A stretch of 64,000 nt of DNA from UBA6136 sp041178325 (lineage in GTDB: Bacteria > Pseudomonadota > Gammaproteobacteria > Methylococcales > Methylococcaceae). The notes under the pieces were generated by a model that ran no database searches, was not told where the DNA came from, and was given only the letters and a program-made list of their open reading frames with translations. The position numbers were made by a program, and so were the translations under genes. The first letter of the stretch is position 1. Each line of letters opens with the position of its first letter. The DNA is taken from NCBI GenBank assembly GCA_041178325.1, contig JBEGVN010000014.1, positions 33,409 through 97,408 on the forward strand. Reading direction: 5' to 3'. Below, in pieces: positions 17,854 through 28,800 of this stretch.

Positions 17854-18072
17854 TTACGTCTCGGATGAGGAAGTTCGGGCTGCGGCTGCTTCCGCATGGA
17901 AGCCTTCGATGATTTCGGCAACGTCACTCTCACAGCCCGCACAGCCCGAACAAACGCCCGTTGCATCGGAGAGGGCTTCAAGTGTCGTCAGTCCATCGCT
18001 GAATCGTTGCCGAAGTTTGGAAAGTCGAGTTCCGCTACACGGGCAAACGATGTCATTTTCCAGAAAGTCCAT
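17854..18072 (-). CDS. BFD-like [2Fe-2S]-binding protein
   Basis: A 72-residue cytosolic protein with the arrangement Cys10-x-Cys12 and a second cluster Cys41-x2-Cys44-x2-Cys47. The C-x-C-x31-C-x2-C spacing (10, 12, 44, 47) matches the bacterioferritin-associated ferredoxin fold, which binds a [2Fe-2S] cluster. In E. coli Bfd helps release iron from bacterioferritin; no bacterioferritin gene is present here. Similar small domains also serve nitrite reductases and other flavoenzymes. The gene starts the three-gene run that ends at 16598. The fifth cysteine is unusual. Confidence 0.72.
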   Translation of the reverse strand: MDFLENDIVCPCSGTRLSKLRQRFSDGLTTLEALSDATGVCSGCAGCESDVAEIIEGFHAEAAAARTSSSET

Positions 18073-18123
18073 GGCGATATTGAGAGAGGTATTGTCAGGA
18101 TTTAAGCATCGACCAGTCAGGGT

Positions 18124-21100
18124 TCAATCACTGAAATATTCAACGCGAATGGGAACCGGACTTTTATCACTCTGGAATTCGGCTTGTCGCAAGTAAATCG
18201 AGCCATCGTCGATATCGTAATCATGAACCAGGCGGTCGCGTATGGATTCTGCACGATCTTCAGCAAGGTCGAGCAGAAGATCGGGGCTGGTCCGCCACTC
18301 TTCAAGTGCATGTTGCCAGGCCCTATCAAAGGCAGGGGAGTCAGTTCTGTCCTCTTTTTCTTCGAGCGGCATCATTTCTTGCTTGTCGGGATGATGTTCC
18401 ATGAAATACCGGGTGAATTGGCGCCGGATATCCTGTTCCGACAACTGGAGATCTTCCCGTGAAATGACCGGTTTGCCGGCCAGTCGCATGTCATGGACAT
18501 AAGCTTCCTTGAGTTCAAGCTTCAGTGCGTCATCGGCGAGCGCCATGCCATCGGTCTTTGGATTGGCACTGGGCGTGATTTCAATGACGCCGCCGTCCTG
18601 ATCCTTGAAGACGTCAATGACGCGTGCAAGGTTGCTCATGAACTTGGGATTGACCTCTCTTTGTCCAGGTTCAAAGGGAATCGACTTCTCTTCATGGGTG
18701 GTTGGAATCAGATCCTGAACCAGAGTTGCCGGAGTAGTGAATACCTTGCCAAAGAACTGGACCAGAGCTTCAGCATACAGAGTCCCAAGTTCATAGCTCG
18801 GGTTCTCGAGATCCCCGTAAATGGGAAGGTCGATGTCGAGGTTTCCCCGATTGTCTTTCAGCATCCAAAGGGCAAGGTCAACCAGAAGATGATGCGCATC
18901 TTCAATCTTTTCACCCAGTGTCAGTCGGTCAATGACCGCTCGGTTCTCCACTTCAATAGTCGATTGATGGATCTGATAGTGAAGATCAAGATTCAGCTTG
19001 CCCCGGTTTACCCGATAGCCAGAGAAACGGCCTGCGTACTGCGGGAAGCTGGTCATGTTGAGACCGGTGAAGTCGAGGAGAAGATCGGTGTGATCCTGGT
19101 AATCCATGGGTTCCAGATCGCCGGATAGCCTGACTGGCGAGTTGCGGTTGATCTTCCCTGAAAGACTGACCTCGGCTTTGCCATCATGACGTGACGTAAG
19201 CCCTCGAAGGGTGCCGCTCAACTCCCTGACGGACGTTGATAGCTGAGGCTTGAAACCAAGATCACTGTAATCCACCCGACTGCCATGAAAACGCACCAGC
19301 CCAATGGCTGCATGGGGAGGCTCATGGTAGGGAGAGGGATCAAAATGCATGGCTTTGATTTCCGTCGGGACGATGGCCGGATCTTCAATTCGGAAGAGTT
19401 CGGCCAGATTGAGGTGGTGATCTGCCTTGAGGACCAAATGCAGATAGGCCTCCTCGAAGTCCATGACGCGGGTAAAAAATCGTTTCGGATCACTGCTGAT
19501 GGCCACATCATCCAGAGTGAGCTTCTTGACACTGATGATGTTTCGACCTGAGATCGGATCCCGCGTTTCTAGTTCATCGATATGGCCGTCGCCTTCAAAT
19601 TCGAAGTGATGATGCTCACCTGGAATGATCCGAAGTTCCCCGGTGAAATTGGCATAGCCGCGCTTGAGGGCCAAGCGGCTTACGGCGTTCCAGTAGGGCG
19701 CAAGAATCGGCAGACGAAATCGTTGAAGGTCAATCCGAAAGACAGCGCTCAGAGGGCTGCGTGCCATTCGACCGGAAATAGCAACACTGCCGCGTGATCC
19801 GATACGGGCGTTCGCAATGATGTCCGTATCATCATGGGCCCGGCTATCCAGGTCATCGGCACTGACATTGAGATCCTTGAAATTGACTTGTGTCGGAGGT
19901 GTTGTCCCAAGATCCGTGAGATGGGCCCCGGAATGGGTGAGGGAGATGGCCTCGATCTCATAGGTCCAATGTTTTTTAGGGGCGGAAGAGGCACCCGATG
20001 TTCCCTGTTTTCCAAGACCCAAAGTCAGTCCTTTGAGCTCAAAGTGATTATCAGGATGGACGATCCAGTCCATTTTTGCACCCTCGACATGGACCTGATT
20101 GGCCCACCAATGGGTGCGGAGTGCATCGCTGTGATAGCCGTAAAGATTCAGTTCGTGGACCGCAATGGCAGGATGGCCGTCTTCCTTCACTTCCCCCTGA
20201 CGACCGGTCAAACGTTTCATGTGTAATCGTTTGGTCAGGGTTTCAAAGTGGGCCTCCTCCGCATCAAGTTGTTCCATCGTGACTGCGGCCATCCTGGAAT
20301 GATCGAGATGGGTGTGCTTTACACTGATGTCGTGATTCAACCGATCCCATTCGATTCCTTCGGCCCTGCCGCCAAGGGTTGTAAAAGTCTTGGTATGACT
20401 CTCCCCAAATGTGAGCTGTTCGAGTGCAATGCAATCATCCGATAGGGTGAGTCTGATGTTGAGGGCCTTGATATCGGTCAGGGTGCCAAACGCGCCGGAA
20501 AGTTCTTTTCCATGCCCCAGGGCCGCTGTCACCGTCCGCTCATGGGGATCAAAAACCACATCATCGATGTGTATCATCGGCGCATTCATGCGAGGACCAC
20601 TGATGCCATGAATGATGAGGTTGTCCAGACGGAATAGGTCATCCTCCCCTCGGGGGTGAAGCCCTTCGAGGATCAATTCGGCAACCTGCGTCTCGACGTA
20701 ACTGAGCCCTGTGATCTGAATCGGATCAATGTCGTGGACTTTTGCCGTGTATTCACTGTCATAGGCGGGCGCGATAAGACGCTTGAGGTGCGCCTTGGGC
20801 GATGAAAGATCCAGGATTTCGATGGCTTCTGCGCGATAGTGATGCCGAGCTGGCTCTGCAGATAGGTGGCGACCGCTCAGCAAGGCCATGGTGAACTCGG
20901 TGGAGATTTCAGTCTGATGCCGCAGGCGAACCTCAGTTGCCTTGAAATGCTCAAGTGCTAACCGTGTGGGTTTGGTCATCCCCGGTTCAAACGCCATTTT
21001 GATGTGACCTGTGAATACCCCGGAAAGAGGCTGCCAGGGCAGCGTGCTCGGATAAAGATCCTTCCAGGCGGCCAACTGGGCATCCTCAAGATTCAAAGCA

Positions 21101-21720
21101 AGTTCTAGGGGGCTTGTGGCATCGTCGCGGTGAACCTGAAGACCATAGGATCCGTCTGAAGGATGTTGCCATCGAAGGTCGAGGTTCAATTCGCCTTTTC
21201 GGGGCCCACGTTCGAAGTGTCCCTTGATCGCATCCAGTTCGACCAGCACCTTGCCGGCATCGAGTTCATGGATGACGCGCACATTCCCACCCGTAAAGCT
21301 TACTTTTCGTGGCAGGGGAAAAGAATGCTGCGGCGAATTCTCCGGGGGTAATACGATTTTCCCCAAACGATAGCGACCATCAGCACCCTGCGTCATCCGA
21401 ATGGAGGGCTTGACCAGTTCAACCCGGTACCGAGGTGCCCACCAGTGTTCATCACTCTGGCCTTCATAGTGAACCTCGAGGCTTTCAGCGGATAGCGCAG
21501 TGCCAAGGTCATCACGCAGTCGAATCTTATAGATGATTGCCGCGTGGCGAAGGGGGTCGATGTGCCAGTGATCAAGATGGGCCGAAACACCCATGATATT
21601 TCCTACCGACCTTAGGATGAATTGCTCGCTTGCAATGGAGATACGGCTCCACAGCATCACGGCGGTGATAAGGCCGATGATGATGACACCAACGAAATGC
21701 CATCTTTTCAGTGACCTCAC
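18124..21720 (-). CDS. DUF748 (AsmA-like) envelope protein
   Basis: A 1198-residue protein with one N-terminal membrane helix (about 8-26) and a very long periplasmic part of amphipathic beta-strand repeats, as in AsmA/YhdP-like proteins thought to help lipid movement or outer-membrane homeostasis. Near the C-terminus the DUF748-typical segments YSGLDLHY-like (GKLNLDLHYQI), RLTLGEKIE and the DLPIYGDLENPSYELG block are visible, then a coiled, charged tail. The start is GTG and overlaps the stop of the Rieske gene (GTGA), so translation is coupled. A second, shorter paralogue lies at 48628-51906. Function beyond the family is inferred. Confidence 0.8.
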   Translation of the reverse strand: MRSLKRWHFVGVIIIGLITAVMLWSRISIASEQFILRSVGNIMGVSAHLDHWHIDPLRHAAIIYKIRLRDDLGTALSAESLEVHYEGQSDEHWWAPRYRVELVKPSIRMTQGADGRYRLGKIVLPPENSPQHSFPLPRKVSFTGGNVRVIHELDAGKVLVELDAIKGHFERGPRKGELNLDLRWQHPSDGSYGLQVHRDDATSPLELALNLEDAQLAAWKDLYPSTLPWQPLSGVFTGHIKMAFEPGMTKPTRLALEHFKATEVRLRHQTEISTEFTMALLSGRHLSAEPARHHYRAEAIEILDLSSPKAHLKRLIAPAYDSEYTAKVHDIDPIQITGLSYVETQVAELILEGLHPRGEDDLFRLDNLIIHGISGPRMNAPMIHIDDVVFDPHERTVTAALGHGKELSGAFGTLTDIKALNIRLTLSDDCIALEQLTFGESHTKTFTTLGGRAEGIEWDRLNHDISVKHTHLDHSRMAAVTMEQLDAEEAHFETLTKRLHMKRLTGRQGEVKEDGHPAIAVHELNLYGYHSDALRTHWWANQVHVEGAKMDWIVHPDNHFELKGLTLGLGKQGTSGASSAPKKHWTYEIEAISLTHSGAHLTDLGTTPPTQVNFKDLNVSADDLDSRAHDDTDIIANARIGSRGSVAISGRMARSPLSAVFRIDLQRFRLPILAPYWNAVSRLALKRGYANFTGELRIIPGEHHHFEFEGDGHIDELETRDPISGRNIISVKKLTLDDVAISSDPKRFFTRVMDFEEAYLHLVLKADHHLNLAELFRIEDPAIVPTEIKAMHFDPSPYHEPPHAAIGLVRFHGSRVDYSDLGFKPQLSTSVRELSGTLRGLTSRHDGKAEVSLSGKINRNSPVRLSGDLEPMDYQDHTDLLLDFTGLNMTSFPQYAGRFSGYRVNRGKLNLDLHYQIHQSTIEVENRAVIDRLTLGEKIEDAHHLLVDLALWMLKDNRGNLDIDLPIYGDLENPSYELGTLYAEALVQFFGKVFTTPATLVQDLIPTTHEEKSIPFEPGQREVNPKFMSNLARVIDVFKDQDGGVIEITPSANPKTDGMALADDALKLELKEAYVHDMRLAGKPVISREDLQLSEQDIRRQFTRYFMEHHPDKQEMMPLEEKEDRTDSPAFDRAWQHALEEWRTSPDLLLDLAEDRAESIRDRLVHDYDIDDGSIYLRQAEFQSDKSPVPIRVEYFSD

Positions 21721-22712
21721 GGTTTGCCCCCTTCGGTCGATGCTTCAAGGCGACGCCGCCACATTTTTCGGAATTGAACGATCGCGCGATCCGATGCAAT
21801 GAGAATGTCCTCATGCGCATCGAGACTGCTTGGGGGAAGGATGGAGCGCACAACCCTCTCGTCTTCCCGGAGGATCCATCGATTGCTGATGGCGAGAAGG
21901 TGGCTGTAAAGGGCACCCAGAAAGGGTATGCGCACCTGATGGCAAGAGCGGATGTAAAACCGCGTTTTTCGGGGATTGACGGGAACGAACGCTACAAGAA
22001 GCCTGAGCTTTGGATGAATGCGCAATTGCCAGAGGCCTGGAAAGCGGTATTCGAGGTTGGGCGCCTGTCTTTCTGCAAGATCTTTCAACATATCAAGGGT
22101 TTTGGGAGGGTGGCCATCCTCTTTCCGATTGGTGACCCAGACCCGGATGGCCTCCGCATCGGACTCTACATAAGGTCCATCCACCCGGGTTCGCCCGCCC
22201 GCCCCAATGCTGTTGCGATGGACGAAGGGAAGATGTGCCACATCCAGTTGATTTTCAATGGCTCGGGTCATGTGGACGTCCCAGTCACTTGAAATGTCGG
22301 ATCCGCGCCACCTCTGATCCATGTCATTGAAGAGGGGTACCGGCGTTTCGTCAGGCGATGCATTGCCCCACCAGCCCCAAATCCAGCCCTGAACCTCCCT
22401 GAGCGGAATCGTTCTGAGCTTGAGCTTTGAGGCGATCTTGCCGCTTGGGCCCAAGGCCGGAATATGGGTGCAGTCCCCTTGCTCATTGAAGCAAAAGCCG
22501 TGGAAAGGGCATTGGACTTGACCATTACGGATCGATCCACTGGAGAGGGAGGCCCCAAGATGTGGGCAGCGATCGCTCGTCATCAACAAAGTGCCATCCG
22601 GCAGGCGACAGACCATCCAGATCTCTCCGAATCGCTCAAAGCGTTGTGGCCTCTTCGTGATTTCGCGGGTCAGAAAAAGGGGGTACCAAAGATTCCGGGG
22701 AAATTCGCTCAT
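21717..22712 (-). CDS. Rieske non-haem iron oxygenase, alpha-subunit type
   Basis: A 331-residue Rieske oxygenase. The [2Fe-2S] ligands are Cys49, His51, Cys68 and His71 in CPHLG...CPFHG. The mononuclear iron site follows as Asn154-x2-Asp157-x2-His160-x4-His165 (NQLDVAHLPFVH). Such enzymes hydroxylate or demethylate hydrophobic substrates and need a separate reductase, which is not present here. The start at 22712 gives MSEFPRNLWYP, the usual beginning of this group; the frame is open 20 codons further up into mdtC. It follows mdtC by 37 bp and overlaps the DUF748 start, so it probably belongs to the same transcript. Substrate unknown; a membrane lipid or sterol-like compound is a guess from context. 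Confidence 0.82.
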   Translation of the reverse strand: MSEFPRNLWYPLFLTREITKRPQRFERFGEIWMVCRLPDGTLLMTSDRCPHLGASLSSGSIRNGQVQCPFHGFCFNEQGDCTHIPALGPSGKIASKLKLRTIPLREVQGWIWGWWGNASPDETPVPLFNDMDQRWRGSDISSDWDVHMTRAIENQLDVAHLPFVHRNSIGAGGRTRVDGPYVESDAEAIRVWVTNRKEDGHPPKTLDMLKDLAERQAPNLEYRFPGLWQLRIHPKLRLLVAFVPVNPRKTRFYIRSCHQVRIPFLGALYSHLLAISNRWILREDERVVRSILPPSSLDAHEDILIASDRAIVQFRKMWRRRLEASTEGGKP

Positions 22713-22749
22713 GGGCAATGGAGTTCGCCGTGGGATGTCTGTTTTTGAC

Positions 22750-25700
22750 CTAACGCGTGGCGACGGCCTCACGCCAGTGCGCTATTTTTAACCGGAATCG
22801 CTCCATGGCGAGATAGACCACCGGCGTACTGTACAGGGTAATGATCTGACTCAGAAGCAGGCCGCCGATGATACTGATTCCAAGCGGTTGCCGAATCTCA
22901 AATCCGGGACCGCGACCGAATGCCAGCGGAATGGCACCGAAGATGGCTGCAAGCGTGGTCATCATGATGGGTCGAAAGCGCAAAAGACACGCCTGGATGA
23001 TCGCCTCCTTGGGGTCGAGTCCTTCATGCTGCTCAAGATGAAGTGCAAAATCGATCATCATGATCGCGTTTTTCTTGACGATCCCGATCAGCAGAATGAT
23101 GCCAATGAGGCCGATGACGTTGAGTTCGATCTTGAACATCATCAATCCCAAAAGGGCGCCGACACCGGCAGAGGGGATCGTTGAGAGAATGGTGATGGGA
23201 TGCAGGGTATTCTCGTACAGCATGCCGAGAACGATGTAGACGGAGATGAGCGCTGCCAGAACCAGATAGGGCTGACTTTTGAGAGACGACTGAAATGCGA
23301 GTGCGGCGCCCTGGAACTTTCCCTTGATCCCGTCAGGGAGATCGATGCGGGCTTCGACAGCCTTGATGTCCTTGATGGCGTCGCTCAACGAATACCCGGG
23401 TATCAGATTGAAGGAATAGGTGGTGGAGGGAAACTGCTCGCTGTGATTCACCTGAAGGGGAACGTTTTCCAATCGAAATTGCGCCAACTGACGTAATGGA
23501 ATCTGCTTTCCAGTGCGATTGGCAACATAAAGGTTTTCAAGCGCACCGGCGTGTCTTGCGGCATCAAGCGGAACGCTCATGACCACATGGGATTGGTTCA
23601 GTGGACCGTAGAGGGTTGAGATCTGGCGTTGCCCGAAAGCGTCATAAAGGGTGTCGTCGATCGCCTGAATGGTTACCCCAAGTCGCATGGCGGTTTCCCG
23701 GTCGATTTCAACGATGGCGCTGATCCCTGCATTTTGGTGATCCATGCTGAGATCGGTGATGGCCGGAATCGTCCGGAGTGCATCAAGAACGCGGGGAGAC
23801 CAATCCCGAAGTTCATCGAGGGTGCCGGCTTTAAGGCTGTACTGCCACTGGGTTGCGCTGACTTTTCCTCCGATGCGAAGATCCTGAGGCGGCTGGAGAA
23901 AAAGCTGGCCGCCCGGCACCTTGAGCATTTTGCCTCGAAGTCGCGCGATGACGCCGTCTGCGGAGATCTTTCGCTCTTCAAGCGGCTTTAAGGCCCCAAA
24001 TACGCGTGCGGTATTGACAGCGCTGCCGCCGCCGGGGCCTGATCCACCCGCAAATCCCACAACGACTTGTATCGCAGGGTCGTCACCCATGATTCTGATG
24101 TACTGGTGAAGCCTCGCAACCATGGCTTGATAAGAGGTTTGTTGATCTGCGATCACCTGGCCCATCAGGCGGCCCGTATCCTGCTGCGGAAAAAAGCCCT
24201 TGGGTATGGTCTTGTAGAGATAGCCTGTTGCAAAGACAGTGAGCGAGGTGATCAGAAGCATCAGGATTTGGTGGTCCACGACCCAGCGAATACCGCGGCC
24301 ATAACCGGACTCGATTCGTTGTTGAAAGGCTTCTGTCAGACGTCTGAATCGACCCTTGTGGCGGACTTCCAGGGATTCAGGGCGCAGAAAGAGACTGCAG
24401 AGCATCGGTGTGGTGATCAGCGAGATCAGCATCGAGATGAGAACGGCAGCGGCCAACGTCACCGAGAATTCTCGAAAGAGCCGGCCGATCATGCCTTCCA
24501 TGAGGAGCAGGGGAAGAAAGACGGCAACCAGCGAAATGCTGATGGAAAGTACCGTGAACCCGATCTCCTGAGAGCCCTTGATTGCAGCAGCACGCGCAGA
24601 CAAGCCGCGTTGAAGATGGCGCGTGATGTTTTCCGTCACCACGATGGCATCGTCCACCACAAATCCTGTCGCAATGGTCAATGCCATCAGGGTGAGGTTA
24701 TTGAGGCTGTAGTGAAGGGCGTACATCACGCCATAGGTGCCAAGGATCGATACCGGAATGGCTATGACCGGAATAAGTGTGGTCCTTAAGTTACCAAGGA
24801 AAAGATAGACCACAAAGACCACGAGCAGGATCGAGACGACGAGGCTGAGCTCGATGTCATGGACAGATGCCCGTATGGTGAGTGTCCGGTCAATGACCTT
24901 GGTCAGCGACATTCCGGCAGGAATGGAGGCCTGAAGTTCGGGAAGCATCGCGATGACCCGATCTGCAGCTTCGATGATGTTGGCGCCGGGCTGGCGATTG
25001 ACGAGAAGTATCACGCAGGGCTGATCACCATTGAACCCAATAGCGCGGGCATCCTCGGCAGCCTCGGTAATGGTTGCAAGATCCCCGAGGCGCACTGTCG
25101 TTCCGTTGGCATTAGCCACGATCAGGTTCTGATACTCCTCGACCTTCACCAGTTGATCGAAGGGGCGGAGGATCCAGGTCAGATCATGGTTTTCGATGAT
25201 TCCGACAGGTCTTCGGACGTTCTGACCCTGTATGACTTTTCGAATGTCTTCAAGGCCAAGACCGTAGTTATTGAGATAGGCGGGATCCAGCTCGATCCTG
25301 ATGCCAGGCAGCGAGCTCCCCCCGATGACCACCTGACCGACCCCAGGAGTTTGACTGAGTTTTTGTTGCAGGATTGATGAAGCAACGTTGTAGACCTCGG
25401 TCATTCGATAGAGATCGGATGACAGGGCGAGAATGATGACCGGGCTATCCGCCGGATTGACCTTGCGGTAATTGGGTAGCGTCGGAAGGTTCGGCGGAAG
25501 AAAACTGCGCGCGGCGTTGATTGCCGATTGCACATCCCTTGAGGCAGCATCGATATCGCGATCCAGATCAAACTGGAGGACGATTGAGGTGCTGCCGAGG
25601 GTTGAGGTGGAACTCATCTCGGTGACACCGGCAATCCGTCCAAATTGCCGCTCTAGCGGTGTTGCTACGGTGCTGGCAAGGGTTTCCGGACTACCTCCAG

Positions 25701-25860
25701 GGAGGACGGCATTGACCTGAATGGCGGGAAATTCGATCTGGGGCAGGGGAGCTACCGGCAATCGGGTCATGGCTAAAAGACCCACGAGACCGATGGCCAA
25801 GGTCAACAGCGTGGTCGCAACCGGACGACGGATGAAAAACGCAGAAGGGTTCAGAGCCAT
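22750..25860 (-). CDS. mdtC: MdtC-like RND multidrug efflux pump subunit
   Basis: Inner-membrane proton-driven RND transporter, 1036 residues from ATG 25860, with the standard two halves of six helices and a large periplasmic loop each. The N-terminus FFIRRPVATTLLTLAIGLVG and the segment LRTTLIPVIAIPVSILGTY are typical. The helix-4 motif ATGFVVDDAIVVTENI carries the Asp-Asp pair of the proton relay. It follows the second RND gene by 25 bp. MdtB and MdtC form a mixed trimer in E. coli, and the tandem here fits that. A TTG 18 bp upstream is in frame but less likely as the start. Confidence 0.9.
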   Translation of the reverse strand: MALNPSAFFIRRPVATTLLTLAIGLVGLLAMTRLPVAPLPQIEFPAIQVNAVLPGGSPETLASTVATPLERQFGRIAGVTEMSSTSTLGSTSIVLQFDLDRDIDAASRDVQSAINAARSFLPPNLPTLPNYRKVNPADSPVIILALSSDLYRMTEVYNVASSILQQKLSQTPGVGQVVIGGSSLPGIRIELDPAYLNNYGLGLEDIRKVIQGQNVRRPVGIIENHDLTWILRPFDQLVKVEEYQNLIVANANGTTVRLGDLATITEAAEDARAIGFNGDQPCVILLVNRQPGANIIEAADRVIAMLPELQASIPAGMSLTKVIDRTLTIRASVHDIELSLVVSILLVVFVVYLFLGNLRTTLIPVIAIPVSILGTYGVMYALHYSLNNLTLMALTIATGFVVDDAIVVTENITRHLQRGLSARAAAIKGSQEIGFTVLSISISLVAVFLPLLLMEGMIGRLFREFSVTLAAAVLISMLISLITTPMLCSLFLRPESLEVRHKGRFRRLTEAFQQRIESGYGRGIRWVVDHQILMLLITSLTVFATGYLYKTIPKGFFPQQDTGRLMGQVIADQQTSYQAMVARLHQYIRIMGDDPAIQVVVGFAGGSGPGGGSAVNTARVFGALKPLEERKISADGVIARLRGKMLKVPGGQLFLQPPQDLRIGGKVSATQWQYSLKAGTLDELRDWSPRVLDALRTIPAITDLSMDHQNAGISAIVEIDRETAMRLGVTIQAIDDTLYDAFGQRQISTLYGPLNQSHVVMSVPLDAARHAGALENLYVANRTGKQIPLRQLAQFRLENVPLQVNHSEQFPSTTYSFNLIPGYSLSDAIKDIKAVEARIDLPDGIKGKFQGAALAFQSSLKSQPYLVLAALISVYIVLGMLYENTLHPITILSTIPSAGVGALLGLMMFKIELNVIGLIGIILLIGIVKKNAIMMIDFALHLEQHEGLDPKEAIIQACLLRFRPIMMTTLAAIFGAIPLAFGRGPGFEIRQPLGISIIGGLLLSQIITLYSTPVVYLAMERFRLKIAHWREAVATR

Positions 25861-25885
25861 GGCCAAAACACAAGGCAAGAACGTT

Positions 25886-28800
25886 TCACGGGTCTTTGGC
25901 CATCATGGTGTCGTCTGACGGTGAGCTGAAGTGTCGCCGCAGTCGTTTGGCCAGGGCATCAAATCCAAGATAGATGCAGGGGGTGGTATAGAGGGTCATG
26001 ATCTGGCTGAAGATCAGCCCACCCATAATCACGACCCCGAGGGGACGACGCATTTCCTCGCCCATTCCGCTTCCAAGGGCCAGAGGAACTCCGGCCAGAA
26101 GTGCGGCCATGGTGGTCATCAAAATAGGGCGAAGCCGTAACAGGGAAGCCTTCTGAATTGCTTCTCGAGCCGTCAGACCTTCCTCTCGTTGGGCGCTGAT
26201 GGCGAAATCGATCATCATGATGGCGTTTTTGGCGACTATCCCGATCAGAAGAACGATGCCGATCAATGACACGATATCGAGATCAATCCCGAGCAGGACC
26301 AACATCAGCAGAGCGCCGACGGCAGCCGAGGGGAGGGTTGAGAGAATGGTGATGGGATGAATGTAGCTTTCGTAGAGCATCCCAAGAAGGATATAGACCG
26401 AGATCACTGCGGCGAGCAGCAGGGGCAACTGATTTTCAAGTGCACCTTGGAACGCCTGAGCGGTACCCTGAAAATCAATGCGCAGGCTTTTAGGCAGATT
26501 GAGTGCTAGAAGAGCCTGATTGACTGCGCTGACCGCATCGCCGAGTGACGCATGGGGCCCTAAGTTGAAGGAATAGGTGGCCGCAGGAAATTGTCCCTGC
26601 CGATGAATGACGGATCGACCGAACGTTTCCTCTTCATGCAACAGCCCAGCAAGGGGGATGGTACGTCCCCCTGCACCCGGTATATATAGGTTACGGATGC
26701 TTTCGGGGTCCGACTGGAATCGCCCATCCACTTCGAGAATAACCCGATACTGATTGATCTGGCTGTAGCGAGTAATGATCTGCCGTTGTCCAAAGGCATC
26801 GTAGAGTGTTTGGGAGATGGCTTCTGTCGAGACCCCGAGCCGTGATGCCGTGTCGCGATCAATCTTGAGTTCAAGGGTACGGGAAGTCGCGGCAAAATTA
26901 CTGTGGACGTCCTTGATTTCTGGATGCGATGACAGTTGGTCAAGGATTCTAGAATTCCAGCTTTCGAGAAGCCCTGATTCCGGCGCCTCAATAGTGAACT
27001 GATATTGAGCCTGGCTGATCCGGTCCTCGATGGTCAGATCCTGTACGGGCTGGAGGTGCACGCGGATCCCTTCCATGGGGGCCAAGGCCGCATTTAGTCG
27101 AGCAATGACTTTTGTGGCAACATCACGCGACTCATAAGGTTTAAGCGTGATCAACAGCCGTCCTTCGTTCAAGGTCGTATTCGTGCCATCAATACCGACA
27201 TGGGACGTCAAAGATTCCACGGCAGGGTCATCTAGAACACGGGCAGCCAGTGCTTGTTGGCGTTCCTGCATTGACTCAAACCCAATCGATGGATCCGCCT
27301 CGGTGATCCCTACCAAGAGGCCCACGTCCTGAACCGGGAAGAACCCCTTCGGCACAATCAACATCAGGGCAAAGGTCAGGACCAAAAGACCAACAGCCAT
27401 CAAAATTACAGAGCGACTCTGGTCAAGGGCGTAGCCCAGCGTTTTCTCGTAAAACACATGGATCTTTCGCATCAAGAGCCAGGGCTCCTCTTGCTGGCCC
27501 ACCAGACGGGCCTTTGGCAGAAAGGCTGCGAGCATCGGAGTCAGCGTCAGGGAAACCAGCGCGGAAACCAAGATGGCCAGCGTCAGGGTCATGGCGAATT
27601 CGCGGAATAACCGCCCCAGCACATCACCCATAAACAAAAGAGGAATCAGGACGGCGATCAGGGATGCGGTTAAGGAAAGAATGGTAAACCCGATCTCACC
27701 CGAACCGAGGATGGCGGCTCTTCGGGGGGACTCCCCCTTTTCGATGTATCGCATGATGTTTTCCAGCATCACGATTGCATCGTCCACCACAAATCCGGTA
27801 GCGATGGTCAACGCCATCAGCGTCAGATTATTGAGGCTGTAACCCAGGCCATACATCGCGGCAAAGGTTCCGGCCAGAGACAGAGGAACCGATAGGCTCG
27901 GGATCAGGGTTGCAGGAATATTGCGGAGGAAAAGGTAGATCACCATGACCACAAGGGCAATCGTGGTCAAAAGCTCGTGTTCGACCTTGCCTATGGAGGC
28001 GCGCGTGGTCATCGTGCGGTCGGTCACCTCCTGAATGTCGATATCTCCTGGGAGACCGGCTTCAAGTTCTGGAAGGATCGCCTTGATGCTGTCGACCACC
28101 TGGATGGTATTGGCGCCGGGTTGACGATGAATGGCAAGGATCACCGCCGGCTGATCATTGAACATGCTGGCCTGCCTGCGATTTTCCGGTGCTTCAGTGA
28201 CCTCGGCAATATCGCTCACCCTGACGGGACCCTGATTGCGATAGACCACAATCTGATTCTTGAAATCTTCAAGGGTCATGATCTGATCGTTAGCCAGAAT
28301 CGTCATGGCGATTGCGGGCCCGTCAAAGCTCCCTTTGGCCTGGTTGACTGTCGAGAGGGTCAGACTGTTTCTGAGATCTTCAAGGCTGATGCCATAGGCG
28401 GCAAGGCTGGTGGGATTGGCCTTGATATGAATTGCAGGCTTGAGGCCGCCATTGAGATTGACGAGACCAACGCCAGCAAGTTGTGAGATTTTCTGTGCGA
28501 GGCGGGTATCGGCAAGGTCATGAACGGCGATCAGGGGCAGACTGTCAGAGGTCAGTGCGAGTGTCATGACCGGTGCGTCAGCCGGGTTGCTCTTACTGTA
28601 GACCGGAGGGGTGGGAAGGTCCTTCGGGAGGTAGCTATAGGCGGTATTAATGGCGGCCTGAACCTGTTGTTCGGCGACATCGATATCCAGATCCAGATTG
28701 AATTGGAGTGTAATGGTCGAGACCCCATAGGCACTGGATGAGGACATCTGGGTGAGACCTGAGATCTGCCCCAACTGTTTCTCCAAAGGGGCCGTGATCG

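Noticed and set aside
17529..17912. Ser/Arg-rich plus-strand frame of 127 codons
   Set aside because: Antisense of the Gly/Tyr-rich gene; composition follows directly from it.
24067..24789. Long plus-strand frame opposite mdtC
   Set aside because: Shadow of the RND gene; Arg/Asp/His-rich composition typical of antisense reading.
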